Assembly: GCA_011319805.1 (NCBI GenBank)
Contig: SJRY01000062.1
Span: 248,001 to 312,000 of the forward strand
DNA length: 64,000 bases
Source of the DNA: Macrocybe gigantea
Lineage: Eukaryota; Basidiomycota; Agaricomycetes; Agaricales; Callistosporiaceae
Direction of reading: 5' to 3'
A program made the position numbers and the translations under genes. Under the pieces are notes generated by a model, which saw only the letters and a list, made by a program, of their open reading frames with translations, was not told the DNA's origin and did no database searches. Below, piece after piece: positions 34,117 to 45,906 of this stretch; the stretch's first letter is position 1; every line of letters begins with the position of its first letter.

Positions 34117-34943
34117 ATGGATTCCGAAGCCAATACGCTAGCTGAACATCTGGTGGAGAAGCTGGGAAAGTAGTAATCTGCTGCACTACCCAACGAGCTG
34201 TTGGCTCAATCTCGTCACAGGACCAACCCGTCGACGCGTTTAATCATTGGGATATCGGGCATCCCGGCGTCAGGAAAGTCCACGTTCGCGCAACAGCTGG
34301 TCTCGCGGACGAACGAACTGCTCATTGCGTCGGGAAGTGTATCTCAAGCCATCTTAGTCGGTCTCGACGGATGGCACCTCACTCGGGCACAGCTAGACGT
34401 CCTGCCAGATCCAAAGCTCGCCTATGACAGGCGTGGCATACACTGGACGTTCGATGGACCTGCGTACGTGCAGTTCGTCCGAGCACTTCGCGCAGAGCTG
34501 GACGATTCCAGTTCGGTGATCACTGCTCCCTCGTTCGATCACGCGCTCAAGGATCCTATTCCTGACACTGTTTCAATACACCCTCGTCACCGCATAGTCG
34601 TTATCGAAGGGCTGTATACATTTCTGTCCATTGAACCCTGGAAGGACGCTAGTCTTCTCTTGGATGAGCGGTGGTTCATCGAGATCGGCATGGAAGAAGC
34701 GCAGAAAAGATTGGTCCAACGCCATGTCATTACCGGCGTCGCAAAGGACATGGAGGAGGCGATCTGGAGAGCCGAAGAGAACGACACGCCAAGTTTGTCT
34801 TTTTTTTTCTATCGGCTGTCGAATTGCATGCCTTTGGTTTGCTAATGCCCGCTCTGTCAGACGGTAGATTCATTATTGCGAACATGATTGAGCCTACGCG
34901 TGTCATTCAAAGCATAGCGGACCCAATCCTTGTAAATAACTAA
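34117..34943 (+). CDS. P-loop nucleoside/uridine kinase-like protein (Yfh7-like)
   Basis: Exons 34117-34169, 34221-34792 and 34861-34943 close in phase to 235 residues. After a short helix (MDSEANTLAEHLVEKLGK) come the Walker A GISGIPASGKSTFAQQL, the family marker GLDGWHLTRAQLD, YDRRGIHWTFDGPAYVQF, the Walker B-like strand IVVIEGLYTF, the lid arginines in QKRLVQRHVITGVAKDMEEA, and NGRFIIANM-x-EPTRVI at the end. This layout is shared by fungal Yfh7-type and bacterial uridine or fructose-transport-associated kinases; the substrate cannot be assigned from motifs alone. A T-run in intron 2 (34799-34808) serves as its polypyrimidine tract. Confidence 0.85.
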
Positions 34944-37131
34944 AGGATATCCTCATGTATGCGGCAGCCGAACTCAATGCGAATGCATTTCTCATGGATT
35001 GCACTCAAAACTGATGGCTGAGATACAAACGTCGATCGACCATCCTGCAAAAGAGTCCGCTGCACGCAATCACATCGATGAACGCAAAAATTTTTCTTGT
35101 TATTGTGGCTCCAGTGGAACTGTTCTTTCAAGGTCTGCGATCTATTTCTCCTTGCGGATATCCATGCTGGCGAATGCTAAATGAACACCTCATTGTCAGT
35201 AAACAACGACATCTGGGCCGTCGTCTGGCCATTTCTTGTCCGCATCGAGCTGATCTTCCGTCGTTGTGCTCTGAGGCGACAGAGGACGAAGACGGCATCG
35301 GAGAACTATCTGCCCTTCCAGAATATCACCGAGTCGACTGGAAATCCGGGATCGATCCTCGGCGGCATACGCGTCATCTCCCTTCGCAGGACAAGCACAT
35401 GACCAGCGGGTTTTGAACAGACATTACTCATTACCCATATCGGTTTGTCGAAAACGCATGGATATCGCATCGCATTCATTTCGCAAATGCTGCCTCGCAG
35501 CCGTTTCAGCCTGAGTTCTTTTTTGATCTCAGTCAGCACCTGCAACTCTATCAAAACTTTAAAGAAATGTGCCTTCATTTTTCTCTGCCGCACCGGAACA
35601 TTCTTCGCAGAATCCGGGGGTACGTAACTGAGACGTCGTTCATCACGAGAAGTACGGCTGGCCTTTACACATAACCCACGTCAACGTGAAGTGGTGTTGT
35701 TCTTTCCCGGTCGCAATCACCAACCATCGTACGTTCTGATGGCCGCTTTGGTGGGTACGTATGTGGCACAAACATTTGCCTAAATATAGGCATGTTCCCG
35801 TTTTGTCTGCTGCCTTGGGTTGACGCCTCGGAGTGGAAGATCAGCAAGAACAACGCAGCTAAAGCATGTGTGATGGGCCTAGCGCGGTTGTGTTATTCTT
35901 GTTGGAAGGGCCTGCATTTTCTTCCTGTTGCCTCGAGGTCGCGAAGCCGTCGGAATGATGTTCAAACATCCCACCTGCAACGGTCCAGAAGCTGATCTGT
36001 TCGTCTCGTATGTCCGGAAATATCACCAAGTTTGTAAGTTCCATTCGCAAGCTGAACGCCGATATCGCAATATCTTCACCCCAGATTACGGATTAGGGGG
36101 ACCTTGCGGCCCGTCGTGTCTCGAACGAACCCATGAACTTCCGACGAAAACTCAGTCAACCCTTCTAAGAGAGGGCCTCGTTTTCCGGAAACTATCAGCC
36201 CATCCTGGCACCTGACAGACGATCAGCAGCCCAGCTTCAACACCGCCGGTAGAAGAACCCTTTGGTGAGGACTGCAGGGTGTGCGTGTCTTCCCTCACTT
36301 TCACCGATGTTCCCATGAGAAATTCTTGTGCCGGTGAAGGTGCTTAATCGGAAAAGAGGCCCGACGTCCTTGAAGAATTACGCCTGAATAGGCGCCGATC
36401 GATGAAGTAGACGGGCGCAATGCTGGGTCTGCATCACCCTCCTACTTTACGCTATTGTTCATTCCGGTTGGCCGTAATATCACTGATCGACGTGTGCAGC
36501 TGACCACATCTCAAACACGATTTCGATGCCACGGCGGAAACGTTACGAAGCTCCATTCTAAAAAAAAAATTGACCCTGGCTCGCCGCGGAACCCAAGAGC
36601 GTTCACACTCGCTGTCAGCATGGTCTCAAGTATTTAAAACTTCCTGTTTCGTCGCTTATGTGTAGTGTGATTTGCGCATATTTTTCTGATTTGGCTGCCG
36701 CCAAATTACCTTGCGTCATTGAAGTTCACTACGAACAGCAGACTAACATTTCTACTTTTACATGTAATGTTATAATCTCAAGGTAGGAATGCGGGAGTAA
36801 AGTACGTCCAGACTTTGATATTTAATCCCATCTCGATGTCAAAATGAGCCATTCATGTTGGCGTTTAAGTCAAGACGTCTCCAAGTTGATCAGGATGATA
36901 CCGCTTCCTTGCGATCCTGCGCCTGAAGAAACATTCACAGTTTATGTCATGTATCTGAAGACTCTTCGATGCAGTTCCAGGCTGTTTTTGAAGCTAGACT
37001 TGTACGCGGTATGTAATTTACTTTCCGTTACGTGTGCGTGAGGGTGTGCAGGATCTGCATGCCATTGTTTGGCCACATTGAAGGTGCATAAGAAAGTACG
37101 TCACGCGAACGCAACTCCTTCGCCACCCATC
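34944..37131. other. Long intergenic region with coding-like remains
   Basis: The plus strand at about 35437-35619 reads a convincing protein-like block (ENAWISHRIHFANAASQPF then FFFDLSQHLQLYQNF and MCLHFSLPHRNILRRI) ending at a GTACGT donor. Other open pieces follow at 35792-36215 in varying frames. They may be exons of one decayed or fragmented gene, but I recognise no family and could not join them. The stretch 36290-37131 is AT-richer and looks non-coding, with the caleosin promoter at its right end. Confidence 0.35.
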
Positions 37132-38071
37132 ATGACAATCCCCAAGGACGGAGCAGCGCCAGCGCCAGGCAATGGCTACCAGCCAGGCGAACGAAACACA
37201 GCTCTTCAGTGCCACACCGCGTTTTTCGATCGTGACGGAGACGGAATCATATGGCCTCTCGACACGTGCGACGCGTCCCACTTTCTTTCCATTTCTTTTT
37301 ATTCGCGAATGTACTCGCGTTCTGACGCGCCGTTCTTCCACCAGCTACGTCGGGTTCCGCTCGATTGGGTTCGGGGTGCTCATCTCGCTTCTCGCGATGG
37401 TCGTCATACACGCCGGGTTCTCGTGAGTCCGGGAGTCGCTCCCTGAACCATGCAGTGCGCGCTTTTGTTAACCGAAAGCGGCGTGCGAACCAGCTATGTC
37501 ACATGGGGCTCTATCCTTCCGGACCCCTTTTTCCGTCTCAAAATAAAGCATATGCACAGGGTTCGTACGCAGCATACTCATCATTAAAATAAAATAAAAA
37601 AAGGAGAAAATAAAATGAACGAGTCTTGAATGACAGGCAAAACACGGTTCTGACACTGAAGTGCTCACCTCGACCGGAGAGTTTGACGAAGCCCGCTTCG
37701 ACGCCTTGTTCGACATGTACTCCTCGCCGCCGCACAAGGAGCTGACGTTCGGCGAGAGTCTGCGCATGTTCCGCGGGAACATGGACGTTTTCGATCCTGT
37801 AAGCAATGCCGAACTTGTCTGTTCTCGTCGTATTGCACGTCACGAACTCGATCGCCGTGGTAGTTTGGCTGGTTCGCCGGTGCGTTCGAGTGGATCACCA
37901 CATACCTGCTGCTCTGGCCGGAAGACGGCTGTATGAAAAAGGAAGACGTCCGTGCTGTGTATGACGCAAGTCCATTTCCCGACGCGTTCTTTTTGACGTC
38001 GTGCGCTGAAAACTGGACATTCGACACAGGGAACCATTTTTTATCGCTTGTCTGGTCGGAGGCCCGACTGA
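37132..38071 (+). CDS. Caleosin (lipid-droplet EF-hand protein / peroxygenase family)
   Basis: Exons 37132-37265, 37345-37422, 37494-37560, 37637-37798, 37864-37965 and 38030-38071 close in phase to 194 residues. The EF-hand loop is FFDRDGDGIIWPLDTYVGF; a hydrophobic segment follows (GVLISLLAMVVIHAGFS) with the haem-associated His, then WGSILPDPFFRLKIKHMHR (proline-knot region), GEFDEARFDALFDMYSS, FGWFAGAFEWITTYLLLWPE and the ending VRAVYDGTIFYRL. Caleosins bind calcium and lipid droplets, and several have haem-dependent peroxygenase activity. The last intron (37966-38029) begins GCAAGT and ends CAG; only this GC-AG splice gives the family ending YDGTIFYRL. The start at 37132 gives a shorter N-terminus than some fungal members. 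Confidence 0.92.
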
Positions 38072-38436
38072 ATTTGCGTGAAACTCAGGAATTCCACAGT
38101 AGATTTTTCTACTTTTCGAAATAGACGACTCCGGATCCGTATCTTTTATCACTCCAACGATTATGCATGACGTCTTTATCTTATCGTGATACGATTGATC
38201 TGCCGAGAGCGCCAAAAGTAACATCCTCTATCTTACAACACCATCGAAAGTACAAGAGCATACAGTATTGCAAGATTGCCATAAAACACAGTGAACGGAT
38301 CAGAGAAAGTCGTCATGGGACAGGGCCTACGTCCCGTCCGAACCCAAGCTTGCCAGAGTGTCTCTGGCGAGGAAAGAAAAGAAAGCGGGAGAAACAACAA
38401 TCAAACGAAGAAAATCGTCACATCGATTGAAAGCTT
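38072..38436. other. Short convergent intergenic region
   Basis: 365 bp between the stops of the caleosin (plus) and FKBP12 (minus) genes. It should hold both 3' untranslated regions. No gene seen. Confidence 0.6.
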
Positions 38437-39197
38437 TCAGTTGATCTTTATGAGTTCCACCTCGAACTTGAGAGTAGAGTTTGGCGGTATCACGGGCGGG
38501 AAGCCGCGGGCACCGTATGCCTGTTCGGAAGGGATGGACGTGTCAGTTAGGTGTAACGAGGGAAATGGAGACTCCACTGACATAGTCGGGCGTCGCCGTT
38601 AGAATGGCTTTTTCACCGACGGATAGTTGAGGGACACCTGATCACACAACCACCATCGATAATCAATTGCCAAACAAGAAAAAAGCGCGCGAATCGCAGA
38701 AGAGCAGTGCATTGGTCGTTATCGGGGCAGATAAGATTGATCAGGATGGGAAAATGGAGAGAAGAAAACGAGCGTTTAGACTGGCACGCGATTAGGAGAG
38801 GCGAGTAAACTCACCCTCATCCCAGCCCTTGATCACCTTTCCTACACCGATCTCCGTCTTGAAGGGCTCGCCGCTATAATATCAAGGCGCAGAGTCAACA
38901 TCGCACGTTAGGATCGAAAAAGAGCTGGCGGATGACGATATCTCACCGATCCCGACTCGAGTCGAACACCGAGCCGTCTGTCAACGTTCCAACGTAGTGA
39001 ATAGTCACAATATCTGTTAGGCGATCCATCATCGCACGATGTACGACGCCGAGTCGCGGAAGAGAAGGAACATACCACCCTTCTTGGGGAACGTCCTGCC
39101 ATCTCCAGGAGAAAGACGCTCTATTGATACGCCCTGGAGGGGAATGACGGTTCAGCGGTGAGCGCGATAGTGGAAAGAGATCACAGAGACGCGCCAT
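38437..39197 (-). CDS. FPR1: FKBP12-type peptidyl-prolyl isomerase
   Basis: Exons 39197-39195, 39133-39076, 39013-38947, 38873-38815, 38637-38582 and 38520-38437 close exactly to 108 residues, the usual FKBP12 length. The FK506/rapamycin pocket residues are visible: Tyr in [17 protein letters not shown] with its Phe and Asp, Glu and Val-Ile in [10 protein letters not shown] with the Trp floor, Tyr in [17 protein letters not shown], and Phe in [11 protein letters not shown]. It catalyses proline isomerisation in the cytosol and is the rapamycin and tacrolimus receptor. The first exon appears to be only the ATG, followed by an intron starting GCGCGT (39194-39134) with a CTGAAC branch site. This would make another GC-AG intron; family proteins begin MGV, which the splice reproduces. 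Confidence 0.93.
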
Positions 39198-41257
39198 AAT
39201 AGATTTTTTTCAGTATCGTCTGCGCTAATGGAAGAATATCAAAAGACGGGTAGAAGGGCGTCGAGGGGATGTGGGCAGACACTTATAGTAGCGGAGAGGG
39301 GCGGAGTGCGGATCTTGATCCGAGAGATCTGGCTTTATCTGGCCAGTGTCATGCTTCGATCTCTCGCACAAACTGGGCTCAATGGGACTCCCCGCCATAT
39401 CGATATCGATGGCCCGGCGATTACCACAATTTCCTCTCCGCAGCTCCATTCATCCGGTCAACGCGCCTCATTCGCGGTGGCAACGGTTGACTGCCAGCGG
39501 TGTGATCTGCAAGCAGACAAAAGCTAGAAAAGCAGCGAGCAAAAAAAGCAAAAAGGAAAGACAAGTGTAGGCCGTAGATGTCCTTTCTGTTTAGCCTGAA
39601 GCGACCCCCCGGATTTGCCGATTTTGCATTATCTTTTTGCGTTCTGTTGGCACAATGGTCCCATGACCACCGTGGGGGTCTCAGATCGCAAGTCAAAAGA
39701 GGATATAGTAGAGCCGAGCACGTTCAACAGCCTCGTCTTCCGAGTCACATTGCAGCCCATTCGCTGAGCGATTTTGCGTCTCGTCTTCTTCGCATGTTTG
39801 TCCGAAACGCCAGAACCTCGGCCTAAGGACGTCGGACTAGCGTCAAGAGGGTCCATTTTTGTTCGTGTGCGATACGTTATCGCCCCTGGTTGATTCGGAC
39901 AACTCCCTGTCCTACTGAAGGTGGGACGTTTGTGATTATCCTAGACGATGGACGCTTTTGTGATAATTGGAAGGTCTGAGAAGGCTTGGCCGCGCAGACG
40001 TCATAACGTCGTCGACTGACAAGATAGACTAGTCCAAAGCAGAATAGGTTCTCCCGAGTGATCAATAAAGACGAAGGAATGAATAAACCTCCGATAAGCT
40101 TTCTCTTCATACAGTGGAGGGAACGCGAGGCCAGTGGGAGACAGTGGTCAAAGTCGTAGGGATGGAAAGATGCCTGTGCAGCTATCATGACCTGACTTTT
40201 ATATCCGAGCATAAGGACCCCCATCTTGGCGGAGGGTTTTGGGAGGGCCTAAGGCGAGGTAAAACGGAAACTTTAGGCACAAGACCGGGGTTTTTCTCCA
40301 CCCCATGGCGCTCTAAATCGAAGAGTCTTGGAATGACGGCGGCCATATATGCTATGCAACGTTGCTGTAGTGCCGATAAAGTCCGGGGTTATTCCGTCCA
40401 GCGCAAAAGCAGGAAAAATCTCCTGCCATGACCACGCACGGTACGGACGCGAGGGTCGAAAGCTCGTTTACCGCTACTTTGTTCTTCGTGGACGGTGGTG
40501 AAACGTCGATTTGCAAAAGACGAGATTCCTTGGAAGAGCGCGATAGGTATGGAAAGCAATAACTCTATACGCTAAAGGGCTAGAGTTTTTTGAGGCCCGA
40601 GTTCATTGGGTTCCTTGGACTCCATCCGACGAAAATGGAAGGTCAGCAAACGCAAACAAGCTGCACCAACTCCAACCCTGTTAGCAGGGGAAAAAAAAAG
40701 TGTAGTCCTGTGCGAACAAACACGATCGTCTTATGGGCCTGTGTTTTCGGGCCCTGCAGAGCGAGAAAAAGGGAGAGTTGACGAGGAAGTATATGCAGTC
40801 CCGAGGTCAGAGTTCGACGCTGGCTTTATATTCCTTGATTGAGCAGCCCTAGGTGGTGCGAGTAGACCGAAGACAAACAACGACGAGTTTTCGAGTTGAC
40901 GCGTTGACATCTCGCCAGAAACTTCCAAGCTCGAGCGTTTTCAGATCTCATGAAAGGCGAGACAGAAAGTTATCCAGGGGGAGAAGAAGGTGCCATGACA
41001 TTTTTTTTCATGCTCCTTAAAATTCCCCTTCGCCCAGGTTTCGACAAAGCCGAGTTTCTCATCACGTGGGAGACATGCGTAAGAAGACTGCGAGTCCACG
41101 CGACGCGACGCGTTCGCGGCCATTAGTCATGAGCAAACACGCAGAACAGCGCTGCAAGAGGTCGTCAATGACGGAAATGGAGAAGAAATAAATCATATTG
41201 GCATGAGGATTACACAGATTTAGTTGAGGCTTTTTATATTATTTTTTTTCGCGACGT
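39198..41257. other. Intergenic with possible small genes
   Basis: A minus frame at 39629-39856 reads MDPLDASPTSLGRGSGVSD and a basic stretch KKTRRKIAQRMG; a possible second exon lies at 39421-39500 (PPRMRRVDRMNGAAERKLW) after a TGCAG acceptor. This might be a small basic protein but I know no family. A 60-codon minus frame at 40941-41123 and a 105-codon plus frame at 40114-40431 are equally unplaced. The FKBP12 promoter lies at the left end and the SDR 3' end at the right. Confidence 0.35.
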
Positions 41258-42665
41258 CTAGATACCGGCACCGCCTGTGACCTCTAGCGTATGTCCAGAC
41301 ACGTATGACGCTAAGGGGGAAGCCAAGCTGAGTGTGCGGATGGTCAATAAATGACAGGGACCCAGTGATTGAATACAAGAACAAGGAACGTACAAGAGAA
41401 CCGCTGAGGCGGCGTCATCGACCGTTCCGCCTCTCCTGAGCGGAATGAGCGGAAAGTCCTCCGCGGCGCCCGACTTGGACCCGCTCGTGGACCGTGGGAC
41501 ACCGGGAATGCCGAGTGCGACCTTTTTACCCTCGATCTCGATGCTCGCCCCGTCTTCCTTCGCGGCCGTTAATCTAGAAAAGAGAATAACAAGATGAAAG
41601 AACGTCCATGATGCGGGAGATGGCCGACCTCGTGTGGATGAGACCGAAAGCGACGGTGTTGGCCCGAACGCCGAATGGGCCCCACTCCTTTGCGATCACC
41701 TTTGTGAGGCCTATCACGGCGGCCTTGGCGGACGAGTAGTTGGCTTGGCCGACGGTTCCGTGCAGGCCGGAGGTGGACGAGACATTGACGACGGACCTGT
41801 TCTCGCGCTTCGGACTGTAGTTCGAGCGTTAGACCATCTGTACGAGGTTGTTCGGGTCGGTGGTGGAAAGGCAGACCTTGATGCGGAAGTAGGGAGCGGC
41901 TTGGCGGACAAGCCTGAACGGAGCCCGGACATGGATTTTGTGAATGACGTCAAACGCGTCGTCGGGCATCGTGTGCAGCATCTTGTCATAGGTGAAACCG
42001 GCTATGAGCGGAGTACGGAAATTAAAAAGAGTTTCAAGCTCGGCGTCAGTACAACGAATTGCCGACGACCGGCAGGCGCAAAGGACCGACCGTTGTTGAT
42101 GATGTGGTTGATTTTGCCGTATTTCCTGGTAGAGGTGGTGAAGGGAGAGTCGTCTGAAGGGGTTGAGCGTTCAGCGACGTTGCACATACTTTACTGTTGC
42201 ATCGACGATCTTCTTGGGAAAGTCGTCGGCACCGACGTCACCGGAGACGCCGATTGCGTCTCCTCCAGCAGCTTTGATTTCTTCGACGACGGCGTTGAGG
42301 CGTTTCTCGTCCAAGCTGGAGAACAAAATCGAAATCTCGCACACATGAACAAGAGAGACCGGCGTACTCACTCGCTGGCTACGATCTTGGCACCCTCCTT
42401 CGCAAAGAGCAGCGCCGTGGACCGACCTATGCCCTGCAGGACGGATTGGACGTTGGGTTGTCAAAAACGTCTTCAATGGAGTTCGTTCCCATGGCGCACC
42501 TGACCAGCACCTATCAGGCGAAGAAGCGTTAGCCCTGTAAAAGGCGCATTAAGCGTTGAGAACGACTTTCGCCTTACCTGTGATGATCGCCACTTCGCCT
42601 GCGAGGAGCCCTCGCCCGTACGTGTTGGTGAGATGCCCGCTAACCTGAGCTACGCGGTTAGCCAT
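41258..42665 (-). CDS. SDR-family 3-oxoacyl-[ACP] reductase-like enzyme
   Basis: A short-chain dehydrogenase of about 300 residues. The NAD(P) motif VAIITGAGQGIGRST is assembled from three exons, the middle one only 11 nt (42510-42500). Further motifs: ASDLDEKRLNAV, GDVGADDF, HIINNAGFTYDKM, and the catalytic Ser-Tyr-Lys in VNVSSTSGLHGTVGQANYS followed by AAKAAVIGL. The C-terminus GHTLEVTGGAGI is typical of FabG-like reductases. A leader MANRVAQVSGHLTN precedes the domain, perhaps a mitochondrial presequence, though it is weakly basic. First exon junctions are 42578/42510, 42500/42433 and 42372, all in phase. In mitochondria such proteins can serve type II fatty acid synthesis; the true substrate is not visible. 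Confidence 0.9.
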
Positions 42666-43200
42666 GAGACTGGAGAAGGTTGGAGTTTAGAGGGAGAAAG
42701 ATGTTTCTGCGCGCAAACCGTCGGAAGACTGAGGAAGTTATATGACGGTACGGCGGAGGGCCGGGTATGCCAGTTACCGGTGATCGCTGATCGACGTGCG
42801 GGGAAACAATTTGAAAAAGAGTGTCAGTCCATGGGATTACTTTGGTCGAATTCAGTCTATCCGTTGAGATGTTTCATGAAACTACCATTCCAAACCTCGA
42901 CCGCTCTGGCAGCGGCGGGTCTCGCGACCAGAAAAAAAAAGAAAAAGTTCGAAAAGATCGGACCTTTGCAGTATCCGCTGCAGTGGTCCGACAATTCTGG
43001 TTCTAAAAAGGACCCATCAAATGGATTAAATTGCGACGGGAAGAGCTTGACGTAAAAATTGGAATGAGCTTGGCCATATCTGTCCATAGAGCCAGGCTTT
43101 CAGGGTCCATGGCAACCTTGCATGACCCGTAAGAAGGTCATGCCTTGAACCCGCTCCATCTCCTCAACACCTTCGCGTTGCTTTGGGGAAAAAAAAAAAG
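42666..43200. promoter_or_regulatory. Divergent region between SDR and serine/proline-rich gene
   Basis: About 535 bp between divergent start codons. It has A-rich runs near 42932-42948 and 43186-43200, the latter directly before the plus-strand ATG. A 140-codon plus frame (42633-43055) spans it but reads like non-coding sequence. Confidence 0.45.
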
Positions 43201-45020
43201 ATGTCGACGACGACGACGACGGCTAGCACTCTCGTCCAAGCTGAGCCGATGCAGCTCGAGTCGTCCCCTGGCTCGATCGTCTTGTCAGGCGCCAGCAGCG
43301 CGGAGCATGATGAGAGTCGCATGGTGCGGTTCGACGGCGAATGCGTCCTCATCCCCGACCGCCACAAGCCCGCCCGAGAGCTGTCCAGGACCTACTCTCT
43401 ACCTCTGTGGAGAAGGAGGCACGCGCATGCCGAGCCCCAGGAAGCATTCACCTCCAGCTCACCGCCCTCCGAGGACGACCGCGTCATGCTCAAGGTTCCC
43501 ATTCCTCGGTATGCCCCTCTCATCTTCATCTTTGCCAAATCTCCCCGTTGAACGTACACATCTATTACGTGTATCGCAGCTTTATCGCGAAGGTGTCCAG
43601 GTCTCCGAGCAGGAGCAGGAATACCCCTACTTCCCCCACTGAGAGATCCAAGCCCCTCTCTCCGTGCCTCGTCCATCGCTCACCATCCTCTCCACCTGTC
43701 TTTCCTAGTAAACCCATACGACGGAGCTCCCTCCCCATCACCTACAACCAGAAACACAAGGACGAGGACGTCCTGACCGTCCCACTGCGCCCGTGCTGCC
43801 CCAACTGCTTTCCCGTAACCGACCAGAGTCTCAAAGAAGGCGACGACTACAAAGAAAAGTTCACGCGTGGCGCACGGCGGCGGCGCAGCGCCAGCCTGAC
43901 AACTCTGACAACATGTTCAGCCCACTGTCCTGCTCAGCCGGGTTCTCGCCCGTGACGCTGCACAACCATTCGTACTCTCACGGGCACGATCAGAGCCCGC
44001 GGCGGTCGTCATCTCCAACTCGGCGACGCGCTACACCAAGTCGGCGGCCTTCTCCATCACCGTCGACGAAGTCGACAAGCGCAGGCGCTCCCAGGAGCTC
44101 ACCGAGGACGATCTCGTCCACTTCCGCGCGCACCCCACCTCTCCGCGCGTCTCTCCCTCCAGTCATGTCCGTTCACATCCGCCACTACTACCACCACCAC
44201 TGCTGCTGCTGCCGGGCGCCGCTCGCCTGATGCAGAACAGCATGCACGTTGGCATCTGCTCCGGATCTTTCGTACAGAGCGAGGTCGTCCCCGATCGAGG
44301 AAGAGGATGAGGACCAGTTGTTCCCTCTTCCGTCGCCTCGGCGCACGCCCAGCACGTCGCCATCGGCCTCCCCCGCCGCTTCGACAAGGGCTTCGCCCGT
44401 GCCCAGTCCCGCCGCGTCCTCGACGCACCTCACGTCAAGCGCGTCGGGATCTCCTGCTGCTGGTTCGAAAGACGACTTCCTCGCCGCTCCTGCTCCTCGT
44501 GCGCTCGTCGACGGCACGCTGGAACGCTCCATCAGCAGAAAACCTCTGCAATTCGTCAATGGGCTCGAGAACCACCCGAAGGACGCCCTTTCCTCTACTT
44601 CACCTTGCTCCCGACCTCCCCGCCAGCGCTGTCTTTGACCATACCCAATTCTCACACCTCGCCTAGCACAGGCGCGCCTGCGCCGCTTTCTCTCGTTGGC
44701 GGCGGTCGCAATGTCAAACCATCATCTCCCATCTCGATCGCCGCCTCCCCCACCGAATCCTCCGGTGCACCAAGAACGGTCAGCCCTGTATCATCGCCTT
44801 CCCCCCGACACCCCGCACGCCGACGTTCCCCAGTGGCGCGCAGTTCTCGCCATCGATGTCGCCGAGACGCCCTCATGCGGCTTCGCCGGGTGCCTCGTCG
44901 CCGTCCAAGACGCGCAAGACGTCCTTGTCTTACTTCAAGGAAGCCATCAAGGGCGCCGGTGTGGATGTTTTGCGGGGCGTCAGCTCGATTAGCGGTAGCG
45001 GCGCCGTCGGGGCGTTGTAG
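43201..45020 (+). CDS. Serine/proline-rich orphan with conserved PCCPNC block
   Basis: Starts MSTTTTTASTLVQAEPMQLE. Recognisable blocks, in order: RMVRFDGECVLIPDRHKPAR, SEDDRVMLKVPIP, DVLTVPLRPCCPNCFPVTD with SLKEGDDYKEKFTRGARRR, VVISNSATRYTKSAAFSITV with DEVDKRRRSQELTEDDLV, an acidic SSPIEEEDEDQLFPL, and the C-terminal KTRKTSLSYFKEAIKGAG with VDVLRGVSSISG. Introns at about 43508-43580 and 43931-43984 are good; another near 44150-44240 is likely. At about 44585 and about 44801 (a six-C run) the frame must shift by one base to keep the conserved reading, as if a base were missing. Mostly disordered otherwise. I know no function. Confidence 0.7.
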
Positions 45021-45906
45021 CAGTGTGGCTGAAACCCCCGTGCTCTCAGTTGGTAACTCCCACAACCACGCGTATACCCCCACAGCGGAGCCGGACGCCG
45101 GTTGATATCAATACCTCTCATCTTCTAACATCCCGGAAGCAAACCTTTGCTTGCGGACCCGAGATATCACATCACCTTCCCTGGTCCGATATTCGATACC
45201 GGCTTTCCATAACGCATCCGACATTATTTTTTTGGCCAAGCTTGCGACGCGAAATACCAATCCCTGTCGACTGCCTAATCCGTGCTCCGCGATGAAGCAG
45301 AAATACCGATACCGCACTGTACAGTATAATACCCTCCGTTACGACTCATGACCCCTTCTTACGATTCCTAACGCACGCGATCGCTGTCACTTTTTTGGCT
45401 TCCTTAATCACTTTCCGGGTGTTGATGCACGCGACGATGCTAGGTCGTCAGCTCGGCATCGGATCCCGGTGACCTCTTCCTAGTACCACTTGCCGTCTTT
45501 TTCTTCGCTCTCTGTTGGTCTTGATAGTCTCGACTTGTACATGACGTCTTGGACAGTATATACCTAATACCTTTGCGGAACACCCGCTGAGCCTGTGAAT
45601 AAGAGTTGTTTATCATCGTCCCTCGTTTTGTGCTATGCTCTATGCCGAATCACAAGACACGGGCGATGGAAGTGGCACTGCCGACGGTCTGGCAGGAGAA
45701 GTAAGTATGGGCATTGAAGTGTATCAAAGAATAGTCTTAATGGTCATGCATACATGCGCTTAGTTAGCAATCGACTATTACAAACAACAAAGACAGATAG
45801 TTAATAGTACATTCCTTCTCAAATGAGGGTATAGTCCTAAAAGTTGCAATGAGATGAGGGTATACGGTGCATTGGAATATTTTCCGTCAATGCGTCGTCG
45901 CATTTC
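45021..45906. other. Intergenic between convergent genes
   Basis: The 3' regions of the serine/proline-rich gene (plus) and the DUF6535 gene (minus). Short frames only; the right half is AT-richer. Nothing else seen. Confidence 0.5.

Noticed and set aside
38291..38602. 103-codon plus frame
   Set aside because: Overlaps the last exons of FKBP12 in antisense and has no motif.
41634..42503. 289-codon plus-strand reading frame
   Set aside because: Lies antisense to the SDR gene, whose catalytic motifs are clear on the minus strand; low-complexity product.
44188..44655. 155-codon and other long minus-strand frames around 44-45 kb
   Set aside because: Antisense to the serine/proline-rich gene, produced by high GC content.
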